From assembly GCA_900553865.1 (NCBI GenBank), contig USFC01000016.1:1-22940 (forward strand): a DNA stretch of 22,940 bases, in the 5' to 3' direction. Below the pieces are notes generated by a model. The model was given only the letters and a program-made list of their open reading frames with translations, had not been told where the DNA came from and did no database searches. Source of the DNA: an uncultured Clostridium sp. GTDB lineage: Bacteria > Bacillota > Clostridia > TANB77 > CAG-508. Shown here in pieces: positions 1-6,143 of this stretch (positions are counted from its first letter, which is position 1; every line of letters starts with the position of its first letter). The position numbers and the translations under genes are program-made.

Positions 1-878
1 TACATTTAGATGAAGGTGTACCACATATGCACTTAATGTTTGTTCCTGTTGTTCACACAAAAGATAAAGAAGGTAACGATATTGATAAAATTTGTGCAAG
101 AGATTTTTGGAAAGGTCGAGATAGTTACAGAAAATTACAAGATGCCTACTTCAATCATGTAAAATCAAAAGGTTTTAATTTAGAAAGAGGAATATTTGTT
201 GAAGATACAGACAGAAAGAATTATACTGTTGAAGAATATAAGAAGATTACAAATTATGAAAATACCAAGAAAATTTTAAATGAAATCAAACTAGAATTGC
301 CAGAAATTCCAAATATAACTGATATTAGCAAATTCTCACTAAAGAGAGATGAAAAAATATTAGAAGAAATTATAAAACCTAAAGATGAGTTAATTAAAGA
401 ATTGTATAAAGATAACTTATCATTGCATAAAGAATTATCAAAACAATCTAAAGTTGTTGATGAGGCTGAAAAGTACCAAAAAGAACGAAATAAAATTCTT
501 GCTGATAATGAAGAATTACACAAAACTGTAAAACATTTAGAACATGAGTACAAGAAAAAGAGCAATAATCTTGATATGAATTTTAGCAATAGAAAAAGAG
601 AGTTAGAAGAAGAATTTGAAGAAAAAGCATTTAATTTAGAATATGAATATAAAGGTAAATTTCGCAAGTTAGAAAAGGAAAATAATCATTTACACAAAAT
701 TATTGATAAATTCTATGAAACTGTCGACAAATTTATAGATTGGATTTGCCATAAATTTGGTATTGGCGAATCTAAAGAATTAGTTAAGAAATTTGAAGAA
801 GAAACTCATACTTTTATTGACCCAGAAAAACAATTAAAAAAGGAAGAAAGAGAAAGCGAATACGAATATGAATTGTAA
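1..878 (+). CDS. mobV: MobV-family relaxase (Mob/Pre plasmid recombination enzyme), 3' part
   Basis: Relaxases of this family nick the transfer origin and pilot the DNA strand during conjugative mobilization. The frame is open from the left edge, so the N-terminus is outside the window. The first readable codons (from base 3) give HLDEGVPHMH, which matches relaxase motif III of MobV enzymes (HxDExxPHxH, the metal-binding histidines). The internal ATG at 27 lies inside this motif and is not the true start. The C-terminal two thirds (about 400-720) is rich in Lys, Glu and Leu and looks like a long coiled coil, as is usual for Pre/Mob tails. A stem-loop follows directly after the stop. Together with the integrase at 4631 it suggests an element mobilized in trans by another conjugative system; no type IV secretion genes are visible. 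The family call is firm, but length and activity cannot be judged. Confidence 0.9.
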   Translation, partial: HLDEGVPHMHLMFVPVVHTKDKEGNDIDKICARDFWKGRDSYRKLQDAYFNHVKSKGFNLERGIFVEDTDRKNYTVEEYKKITNYENTKKILNEIKLELPEIPNITDISKFSLKRDEKILEEIIKPKDELIKELYKDNLSLHKELSKQSKVVDEAEKYQKERNKILADNEELHKTVKHLEHEYKKKSNNLDMNFSNRKRELEEEFEEKAFNLEYEYKGKFRKLEKENNHLHKIIDKFYETVDKFIDWICHKFGIGESKELVKKFEEETHTFIDPEKQLKKEERESEYEYEL

Positions 879-910
879 AGGAGCATCTGGAAAATTCCAA
901 ATGCTCCTTT
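877..910. terminator. Bidirectional stem-loop terminator between relaxase gene and opposing gene
   Basis: The arms GGAGCAT (880-886) and ATGCTCC (901-907) pair. The inner TGGAA/TTCCA extends the stem, and flanking A-runs and T-runs sit on both sides. It begins in the relaxase stop codon and faces the end of the converging minus-strand gene at 934. Confidence 0.7.
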
Positions 911-933
911 TGAATTGATTATTAAAAAGTTGC

Positions 934-1447
934 TTAAAGGTCTTTTAAATCAATTGAAGCCCAGAACTTTCTCATTTCTTCACGATATTCTTCGTCATCC
1001 TTTTCAAAAGCTCCTTCTTCTTCTGCTGTTTTAACCATCCTGTCAAAATCAGCATACAAGTCTTCCCTCAACTGATCAAAGTCAATCTCAACAGCAGAAA
1101 CATACTCATCAAACTTTGCTTTTTTCCATTCTTCTACCTTTTGCCTATAGGTTGCTCCTATATGAATTGGTAAACGAACCTCACACTGAGTATACCTAGT
1201 AATTCCAGTTATCACTGCTGTCAAATACTTGTCTTTAACCTTCTTCACAGTTTCATCTGTGCTTGGCAAAGAATGATAACATGAGTAAACTGCTGCCTTA
1301 TCCGTTACCTCTCCTCTTGAAGGATATTCCTTCTGTAATTCCAGATTTGCTGTCCTCTAACACCCGCTCATAGAGTTTTTTGGCAGTAAGTGATTGTGTA
1401 TCACCATGCCAACCTGTAACCTTGTACTTCTTTTCAAAAAAACTCAT
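934..1447 (-). pseudogene. Accessory gene of unknown function, broken by a one-base frameshift
   Basis: I do not recognise the family. The intact C-terminal frame (from about 1350 down to 934) lacks a credible start: its first possible start is a TTG at 1269 with no ribosome site. Upstream there is a good start, ATG at 1447 preceded by GAGG, and that frame gives MSFFEKKYKVTGWHGDTQSL and continues to ITEG before running to a stop near 1299. Reading the two frames together with one A removed from GGAATAT (about 1321-1332) gives a smooth ITEGYPSRGEVTDKAAVYS junction and a protein of about 170 residues. The C-terminal half is acidic (EEEGAFEKDDEEYREE), probably helical and soluble. The gene is clearly less AT-rich than its surroundings, which suggests separate acquisition. 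It lies 32 bases downstream of the HD-domain gene on the same strand and may share its transcript. A sequencing error would mimic the same break. Confidence 0.6.
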
Positions 1448-1479
1448 TCTGTTACCTCATTAACTAATTAGTTTACGAG

Positions 1480-2139
1480 TTACTTTAAAAGTTCTTGAGT
1501 ATTGATTGTTCTCACATAATCAAGAAGTCTGGCAAAATCTTCGTCATCATAGTACAATGATTTATCCCATTCATACCAGATATCAAATGCAGTTTGAGCT
1601 CCATCTTTTACCATCTGTTGAACTTTATTGCTCTTGAAAACCACATTGTTTTCTTGCTCATCTAACGGATGCTGACATCCCATATCTTGATAAACTTTAG
1701 CTTGTATATCTGCTTCCAATTTATCACAATGATGAGCAAAAATTGCTTCTTTGGTCTTCTTTTCATCAAATTCAAATAGTAATGAAAGAAACTCCTCCTG
1801 ATTAACCAAGTCGCCAATAACTTCTCTCATTGCTTCATGTTCTTTTTTCATTTTTTCTTCAGGAGTTATGTTGTCAAATGGTGTAATATCACCAATAATA
1901 ACTTCTCCCAATTCATGAAGAACCAGCATTTTTATAACTTTATTGATGTCTAAATTTGTTTTAAATTCAGAATCAATACTTAAAGCTAAAATACAAGTCC
2001 CATAAACATGTTCCGCAATGCTTTCTACCCGATCTTTACTCACATTCCAATGTGATTTATCCCAGCCACTTCTTATCTTATATTTAAGCTGTGTGGCTAA
2101 CATGTAAAATCTCATTGAATTTTTTAGTTTTTCTTCCAT
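1480..2139 (-). CDS. HD-domain phosphohydrolase, YfbR/HDDC2-like
   Basis: At 219 residues it has the length and motif order of the YfbR/HDDC2 group (HD_3), metal-dependent nucleotidases that remove phosphate from deoxynucleoside monophosphates. Visible landmarks are RVESIAEHVYG (His44), LHELGEVIIGD (His75, Glu79, Asp84) and AHHCDKLEAD (His136/137, Asp139). The signature HD pair reads His75-Glu76, so the metal-binding Asp is replaced by Glu. No signal peptide or membrane segment is seen, so it should be cytoplasmic. The start ATG has a strong AAGGAGG site eight bases upstream. As cargo on a mobile element it could act in nucleotide-pool control or defence, but that is inference; a housekeeping role is equally possible. 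The family call is good, the substrate is unknown. Confidence 0.8.
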   Translation of the reverse strand: MEEKLKNSMRFYMLATQLKYKIRSGWDKSHWNVSKDRVESIAEHVYGTCILALSIDSEFKTNLDINKVIKMLVLHELGEVIIGDITPFDNITPEEKMKKEHEAMREVIGDLVNQEEFLSLLFEFDEKKTKEAIFAHHCDKLEADIQAKVYQDMGCQHPLDEQENNVVFKSNKVQQMVKDGAQTAFDIWYEWDKSLYYDDEDFARLLDYVRTINTQELLK

Positions 2140-2189
2140 AAAGCTTCCTCCTTAAAATACTTATTTTGTATTAACTGTCTATATATTAA

Positions 2190-2280
2190 CCTGTAAAACA
2201 GGAGTATAAAAATTTAAAACTAGTATTTACTAGCAATTGCTTACTATTTTATCACATTTTTATGTAAAATGCTAGTATTT
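2190..2280. other. Palindromes upstream of the HD-domain gene
   Basis: This part of the gap holds a short hairpin, CCTGT-AAA-ACAGG (2190-2202), a palindrome CTAGTATTTACTAG (2220-2233), and a second copy of its half site, CTAGTATTT, at 2272-2280. They lie about 50 to 140 bases ahead of the HD-domain start and could be operator sites. I see no clear promoter with a good -35 here. Confidence 0.3.
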
Positions 2281-2353
2281 TTGCTTATTTTATGATATAC
2301 TTCAAATAGAAATTATTTTAATAAATATAAAAAAATGAATATTCAAAAAACAT

Positions 2354-2382
2354 TTGACATATAATAAAAAATATAGTATACT
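2354..2382 (+). promoter_or_regulatory. Strong promoter of the small antisense-like RNA
   Basis: TTGACA (2354-2359), a 17-base spacer and TATACT (2377-2382). This is nearly a consensus vegetative promoter. It would start a transcript near 2389 that ends at the terminator at 2431-2461. Confidence 0.75.
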
Positions 2383-2388
2383 ATATTT

Positions 2389-2461
2389 AGCTTAAGCAAG
2401 AGAATAAATCGAAGAACTCGAATGTTCACAGAGATATGTTGACCACATATCTCATTTTTTT
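2389..2461 (+). ncRNA. Putative antitoxin RNA of a par-like type I toxin-antitoxin module
   Basis: A near-consensus promoter and an intrinsic terminator 70 bases apart, with no ORF or ribosome site between, define a short RNA of about 73 nt. Its middle (2405-2429) is an imperfect direct repeat of 2580-2606, the region around the ribosome site and start of the opposite-strand small ORF. The RNA is therefore complementary to that mRNA over blocks of 9, 6 and 9 bases. Its terminator is stem GAGATATGT/ACATATCTC with loop TGACC. Read as UUGACCA, the loop is complementary to the terminator loop of the small mRNA (UGGUCAA) and contains a UUGA that fits the YUNR U-turn rule. Converging RNAs, repeats at the start site and kissing terminator loops are the architecture of enterococcal par RNA I/RNA II. 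That it silences translation is inference. Confidence 0.6.
2431..2461 (+). terminator. Intrinsic terminator of the small RNA
   Basis: A 9-bp perfect stem (2431-2439 with 2445-2453), a five-base loop and the T-run ATTTTTTT. Confidence 0.85.
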
Positions 2462-2471
2462 GCAAAAAAAT

Positions 2472-2496
2472 AAAGGCAGTTGACCAGACTGCCTTT
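2472..2496 (-). terminator. Intrinsic terminator of the small opposite-strand mRNA
   Basis: The stem AAAGGCAGT/ACTGCCTTT has a seven-base loop. On the minus strand it is followed by ATTTTTTT. Its loop shares TTGACCA (plus-strand reading) with the loop of the small RNA's own terminator. Confidence 0.8.
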
Positions 2497-2498
2497 GA

Positions 2499-2597
2499 TT
2501 AGTTTGTACTAATCTTGAGAATTTTGGTTTTCATCATCTTTACTATTACTAAGTAATAATAAAACATTAATCGCCAAATTAAATCGAATGAACTCAA
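2499..2597 (-). CDS. Putative toxin peptide of a par-like type I module (32 codons)
   Basis: A perfect ribosome site, AAGGAGGTGA (2611-2602), lies eight bases before a TTG that opens a 32-codon frame: MSSFDLIWRLMFYYYLVIV followed by a basic tail KMMKTKILKISTN. One short hydrophobic segment plus a charged tail is typical of membrane-acting type I toxins. It has its own promoter and terminator, and the 2389-2461 RNA is complementary to its start region. A second frame is also possible: GTG at 2616, with a weaker GAGGG site, runs to 2509 and gives 35 residues with the hydrophobic stretch FNLAINVLLLLS and an acidic tail SKDDENQNSQD, which in composition is closer to Fst-type toxins. Which frame is translated cannot be settled from sequence alone. 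I see no conserved Fst residues, so family membership is inferred from architecture. Confidence 0.45.
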   Translation of the reverse strand: MSSFDLIWRLMFYYYLVIVKMMKTKILKISTN

Positions 2598-2606
2598 AAT
2601 GTTCAC
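2580..2606. repeat. Direct repeat shared with the small RNA (partner copy 2405-2429)
   Basis: Both copies contain TAAATCGAA, then GAACTC, then AATGTTCAC in the same order. They differ by one missing T and a short change after GAACTC. One copy lies in the small RNA and the other covers the start of the opposite-strand ORF, as do the DRa/DRb repeats of par. Confidence 0.7.
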
Positions 2607-2646
2607 CTCCTTCCACAAAGATTCCCTCTATGAAAAGGATGGATTT

Positions 2647-2675
2647 ATTATACTTTAATTTTATTTTAAAAACAA
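2647..2675 (-). promoter_or_regulatory. Promoter of the putative toxin mRNA
   Basis: Read on the minus strand: TTGTTT (2675-2670), a 17-base spacer and a perfect TATAAT (2652-2647). Transcription would start near 2640, about 43 bases before the TTG start at 2597. Confidence 0.65.
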
Positions 2676-2704
2676 TGCTTTTTCTATAATTTCAATAATT
2701 ATTT

Positions 2705-3610
2705 TTAATCTGTTTTATTTTTGTTTCTACTTTTATATACATTTGCTTGGTTTCTACATTGACTACTATCATATTCAGCTTTAGGGTTTTTGGCATAAAA
2801 TACTTTACCACAATGTTTGCAAATTTTTAAAGGATTTTTTTCACTGCAAAGCATAAATCCAAAAGCCATATCTATTGCTTGTTTTAAACAATTAGGTTGC
2901 CAAGAGATTTCTGGTGTATTTCCATACATGTTTATTTTATATGGTATTCCAGAAAAGTAATAATCATTTATAGTTTCTCTTGCTCTATATTCATCATAAT
3001 CATTTATACTATTATTTGCTAAATCTACATATTTTTTGAATGTTTTATACATTTTTTTTGCATATTCAATTATCCAATCTATTTTTTCACAATAAAAACT
3101 AGAATAAATTAATTGATTGCTAAGTGATGTATGATTTAACATTCTTTGTAAATCAGAATTTGTTTCTATTTCTACTTTACCATTTGTTACTGTATAATTC
3201 ATTTCAGTATCTTTTGCAAATGGAAAGAATAAATCAAAATATTCTTTCGTTCGCATTACACAATTTTTATTAATAAAATTACTTTCTTTTAATGTTACCT
3301 CTTCATTTAATAGAAAATCTGCATTAATTGGTGCTTCAACCATAAAACCTAGTAAACCATATTGCTCTACAAAGAAATATGCACAAGTAAACTTAGTCTG
3401 ATCATCGTCTGAATCTATACATATTCTTCCTATATTTAATAAATCCACCAATATTGAATCCATTTTACTGAACATATCATATAAATCCCTAATATTTATA
3501 CTAGCCTCTGGGTTGGGAACCATATAGTATTCTTTTCCTTTATATTTTCCTTGATATCCACCATATCTCATATAAGAATATGCACTGTTACTTTTAAAAT
3601 TAAACTCCAT
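2705..3610 (-). CDS. Uncharacterised protein with C-terminal CGNR-like zinc finger
   Basis: The frame is open from 3661, but the ATG at 3610 (MEFNFKSN) has AAGGAG at the right distance, and the likely -10 box covers 3662-3667, so I place the start at 3610 (301 residues). The first 240 residues match nothing I recognise and show no signal peptide or membrane segment. The last 45 residues resemble the CGNR zinc finger (CKHCGKVFYAKNP, then CRNQANVYKSR), a domain often found at the C-terminus of putative DNA- or RNA-binding regulators. The third metal ligand, normally Cys in a YC motif, is Asp here (AEYDSSQC). It lies on the mobile element between the small toxin-like module and the HTH/Xis/Int genes, so regulation or defence is possible but unproven. 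Confidence 0.65.
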   Translation of the reverse strand: MEFNFKSNSAYSYMRYGGYQGKYKGKEYYMVPNPEASINIRDLYDMFSKMDSILVDLLNIGRICIDSDDDQTKFTCAYFFVEQYGLLGFMVEAPINADFLLNEEVTLKESNFINKNCVMRTKEYFDLFFPFAKDTEMNYTVTNGKVEIETNSDLQRMLNHTSLSNQLIYSSFYCEKIDWIIEYAKKMYKTFKKYVDLANNSINDYDEYRARETINDYYFSGIPYKINMYGNTPEISWQPNCLKQAIDMAFGFMLCSEKNPLKICKHCGKVFYAKNPKAEYDSSQCRNQANVYKSRNKNKTD

Positions 3611-3661
3611 TATTGTATTCTCCTTAAAATTTTTAAATTTTTTGTTGTAATATATTGACAT

Positions 3662-3691
3662 ATTACAATTATTACTTTATAATAGTGTCAA
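3662..3691 (-). promoter_or_regulatory. Candidate promoter of the zinc-finger gene
   Basis: Minus-strand TTGACA (3691-3686), an 18-base spacer and TGTAAT (3667-3662). The predicted start near 3655 leaves a leader of about 45 bases before the ATG at 3610. Confidence 0.5.
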
Positions 3692-3807
3692 ATATTAATA
3701 GTTGAAATATAATAATATATTACATCAATTAATATAAAATGTCAAGAGCTATACTTGTATAAAAAAGATGTAGACAAAAATTTTACCAAATTGATTGAAA
3801 GGTTGTG

Positions 3808-4278
3808 ATGGCTATAAATACAAAAAACTATATTCTAGACAAATATTATAATGAACATGATAAACCAACTAATATTGCAAAGGAATTAAATGTTAATCCA
3901 TCTTATATAACAAAAATAATTAAAAACGATATAAGATATATTCAAGAAAAAGAATATAGAGCTAATATTAGTAAAGAAAATCGTAAAATTGCTAAACGAG
4001 AATGGATTAGAAACAAAAGACAAAATGAAACTGATAAACAATTATACGAATTTGTTAAACAGCAACATATTGAAGCGAGTAAAGAATTATCTTATTCTTC
4101 TGAAATGAGTGATTTAGCATATAGAAAATGGAATGCAAGTGCTTATCATAGGAATAGTAAAGGTAATTTAGTTATAGATAGAAAATTAAAAGTTGGTAGT
4201 GATGTTCCTAAATCAATAAATATGAATATTAAAATACCAACACAAAAATACAAGAAAAGATATTGTTATAGTATTTAA
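3808..4278 (+). CDS. Small basic protein with N-terminal helix-turn-helix, unknown function
   Basis: It has 156 residues from the ATG at 3808; a GTG three bases earlier is also possible. A GAAAGG ribosome site fits the ATG best. Residues 5-40 (YILDKYYNEHDKPTNIAKEL, then NPSYITKIIKND) look like a homeodomain-like or resolvase-type helix-turn-helix. The rest is Lys/Arg/Asn-rich with no enzyme motif I can name. A stem-loop terminator follows directly. It is the first gene of the rightward block leading to xis and int, a place where mobile elements often keep a regulator or a small DNA-binding accessory protein. I do not recognise the family. Confidence 0.6.
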   Translation: MAINTKNYILDKYYNEHDKPTNIAKELNVNPSYITKIIKNDIRYIQEKEYRANISKENRKIAKREWIRNKRQNETDKQLYEFVKQQHIEASKELSYSSEMSDLAYRKWNASAYHRNSKGNLVIDRKLKVGSDVPKSINMNIKIPTQKYKKRYCYSI

Positions 4279-4280
4279 TT

Positions 4281-4308
4281 AGTCCTATTGATAAATAGGC
4301 CTTTTTTT
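4281..4308 (+). terminator. Intrinsic terminator before xis
   Basis: CCTATT (4284-4289), loop GATA and AATAGG (4294-4299), followed by a run of seven T. Confidence 0.7.
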
Positions 4309-4339
4309 ATTTTAAATCTTAAAGGAGGTGCTAAAAAAT

Positions 4340-4549
4340 ATGGCTGATATGAAAGAATCTTATACTTTAATGTTTACAGATTACCCAGACATTGTAAATC
4401 TTACACAAATGAGAAAAATGCTAGGTGGAATTAGTAACTCTCTTGCATATCGTATGTTAAGAGAAAAGAAAATAAAAAGTAAAAAAGTTGGCAGAGAATA
4501 TAAAATTCCTAAAGTTAATGTTATCAAATATGTAATGACAGAACAGTAG
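4340..4549 (+). CDS. xis: Excisionase-like MerR/HTH_17 DNA-binding protein
   Basis: This 69-residue protein has an HTH_17/excisionase fold: NLTQMRKMLGGISNSLAYRM, then LREKKIKSKKVGREYKIPK, the helix-turn-helix plus wing with a basic strand that reads DNA. Such proteins bind the ends of integrative elements and bias the integrase toward excision. The frame is open from a GTG at 4328, but that codon lies inside the ribosome site AAAGGAGGTG; the ATG at 4340 is correctly spaced and is the start I choose. It sits 81 bases upstream of the integrase gene, the standard Xis-Int order. Alternatively it could be only a transcriptional regulator. Confidence 0.8.
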   Translation: MADMKESYTLMFTDYPDIVNLTQMRKMLGGISNSLAYRMLREKKIKSKKVGREYKIPKVNVIKYVMTEQ

Positions 4550-4560
4550 GAATTTTTTGA

Positions 4561-4595
4561 TTATCATGGTATAATAAACAAAATATCAATGATAA
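4561..4595 (+). promoter_or_regulatory. Extended -10 promoter of int flanked by an inverted repeat
   Basis: TGGTATAAT (4567-4575) is an extended -10 box with only a weak -35. It lies between the inverted repeats TTATCAT (4561-4567) and ATGATAA (4589-4595), which could be an operator for Xis or another element regulator. Confidence 0.45.
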
Positions 4596-4630
4596 GTTAA
4601 ATATAAACTGTTACAACGGAAAGGAGAAAA

Positions 4631-5851
4631 ATGATAACAGGTAGCTTACAAAAAAAGAAAGGACTGTATTATGCAGTTTTAAATTTATATGATGACTATG
4701 GAAAAAGAAAACCCAAATGGATTCCAACTGGTTATACTATAAAAGGAAATAAGAAAAAAGCTGAAGAAAAACTAGAACAATTTAAAATTGAATATGAGCA
4801 AAAATCTAAAATAAAATTAAGATATCCAAACATATATGATAAATATAAAAATATTTTATTTTGTGATTATATGTTAGAATGGCTAGAAAAGCAAAAAGGA
4901 AAAGTCGAACAAACAACATATATAGGTTATGAGCAAGTTATTAAAGGTAGATTATATAAATACTTTAAAGCTAAAAAAATTAAATTAGTCGATTTAAAAC
5001 CTAAACACATTCAAGACTTTTTTGATTTACTATTTGCTGAAGGTCTATCTGGAAATACAGTAAAACATTATAGAGCAAATATTAGTAAAGCTCTAAAAAG
5101 TGCTGTTATTACAGAAATAATAGATAGTAATCCTGCTACTAAACTAGAAACAATTAAAACTAAAGAATATACAGCTGATTATTATACACAAGATGAGTTA
5201 TTAAATCTAATGGAAATTATAAAAAATACAACTATTGAATTACCAGTAATAATTGCAGGTGTATATGGATTAAGGCGTGAAGAAGTCATAGGTATTAAAT
5301 GGAATGCTATTGATTTCAAAGCTAAAACATTAACGATTAGGCACACTGTAGGTCGTGGTAAAATTGATGGTGTTACACAATTTATTTTCAAAGATAGAGC
5401 TAAAAGCGATTCAGGTTATAGGACTTTGCCTTTATTTGATTTTATAGCAAATTTACTAAATTCTTATAAAGAAAAATATGATGAGTATAAAAAATTTTAT
5501 GGCAATACTTATTGCAATGATTATAAAGACTATATTTGTTTAATGCAAAATGGAGAATTAATGAAACCTGGATATGTAACACAAACTTTTAGTAAAATAT
5601 TAGATAATAACAATCTACGACACATTAGGCTACATGATTTAAGACATAGCTGTGGTACTTTATTAATTCAAAATGGTGTACCAGTTAAAGATATACAAAT
5701 ATGGTTAGGTCATTCTAATTTTCAGACTACTTTAAGATATGCACATGCTGATATAGAAAACAAAAGAATTTCTGCAAGTGTTATTAGCGATAAACTTGCA
5801 TTAGATATAAAAGATACAAAAAAAGAACAAATTACCGAACTCGCTATTTAG
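4631..5851 (+). CDS. int: Tyrosine integrase of the element (Tn916-Int-like)
   Basis: A tyrosine recombinase of 406 residues, the usual size for integrases of Gram-positive integrative elements. An N-terminal arm-binding domain (about 1-60, GSLQKKKGLYYAVLNLYDDY) is followed by a SAM-like core-binding domain (about 75-170) and the catalytic domain. The catalytic set is complete: Arg215 (GLRREEV), His335 and Arg338 (LHDLRH), His361 (LGHSNF) and the nucleophile Tyr370 (RYAHAD). The start ATG follows GGAAAGGAG. It integrates and excises the element, and with the tRNA-Leu 3' end 140 bases downstream the attachment site is almost certainly that tRNA. A weak hairpin, ATTACC/GGTAAT (5831-5856), overlaps the stop codon. 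Confidence 0.95.
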   Translation: MITGSLQKKKGLYYAVLNLYDDYGKRKPKWIPTGYTIKGNKKKAEEKLEQFKIEYEQKSKIKLRYPNIYDKYKNILFCDYMLEWLEKQKGKVEQTTYIGYEQVIKGRLYKYFKAKKIKLVDLKPKHIQDFFDLLFAEGLSGNTVKHYRANISKALKSAVITEIIDSNPATKLETIKTKEYTADYYTQDELLNLMEIIKNTTIELPVIIAGVYGLRREEVIGIKWNAIDFKAKTLTIRHTVGRGKIDGVTQFIFKDRAKSDSGYRTLPLFDFIANLLNSYKEKYDEYKKFYGNTYCNDYKDYICLMQNGELMKPGYVTQTFSKILDNNNLRHIRLHDLRHSCGTLLIQNGVPVKDIQIWLGHSNFQTTLRYAHADIENKRISASVISDKLALDIKDTKKEQITELAI

Positions 5852-5873
5852 GTAATCTGTCTTAAAAATACAT

Positions 5874-5934
5874 TTCTAACTATTTATAAAAATTCTAATT
5901 TTGGAAAAGTGTTAGAACTTTTGTTAGAACTTTG
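5874..5934. repeat. Tandem 12-bp repeats beside the attachment site, likely integrase arm sites
   Basis: GTTAGAACTTT occurs at 5911-5921 and again at 5923-5933 (12-base period). An inverted partial copy, TTCTAAC, lies at 5874-5880. The location, between int and the tRNA 3' end, fits arm-type integrase binding sites; this is inferred from position. Confidence 0.45.
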
Positions 5935-5991
5935 CACTATTTTTATAAATTAAAACCTCAAGCATATCTTACGAACTCCTTGATGCTCTTA

Positions 5992-6015
5992 TGGTGCAGA
6001 TGGCCGGAATCGAAC
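5992..6015. other. Predicted attachment site (attachment core within tRNA-Leu 3' end)
   Basis: Tyrosine integrases of such elements recombine within tRNA 3' ends, and int lies directly beside this one. The matching second copy of the tRNA 3' segment is not in the window, so the exact core is a guess. Confidence 0.45.
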
Positions 6016-6079
6016 CGGCACGGTTTATTCAACCGCAGGATTTTAAGTCCTGTGCGTCTGCCAGTTCCGCCACATCTGC
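5992..6079 (-). tRNA. trnL: tRNA-Leu (anticodon UAA), CCA encoded
   Basis: The minus-strand sequence begins GCAGATGTGGCGGAACTGGC. Acceptor arms GCAGATG and CATCTGC pair over 7 bp and are followed by A and CCA. The anticodon stem-loop CAGGA-CTTAAAA-TCCTG gives anticodon UAA. A long variable arm (CGGTTGAATAAACCG) marks a class II leucine tRNA, and the T arm CCGGTTCGATTCCGG is standard. Its 3' end points at the integrase gene, so it is the probable attachment site, with the gene restored by the element's own end. Confidence 0.95.
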
Positions 6080-6113
6080 ATTTTTTATATCTGTTTTGCA
6101 ACTGACAAGTCAT

Positions 6114-6143
6114 ATTATAATACCAAGAATAATAATTTGTCAA
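6114..6143 (-). promoter_or_regulatory. Promoter of tRNA-Leu
   Basis: Minus-strand TTGACA (6143-6138), an 18-base spacer and TATAAT (6119-6114), about 35 bases before the tRNA 5' end. Confidence 0.75.

Noticed and set aside
3611..3661. Upstream start for the zinc-finger gene
   Set aside because: The predicted -10 box lies directly at 3662-3667, so that ATG would be at or before the transcript start; ATG 3610 has a proper ribosome site.
5958..6143. A 61-codon minus-strand frame across the tRNA region
   Set aside because: It runs straight through tRNA-Leu(UAA) and its promoter; it is an accidental frame.
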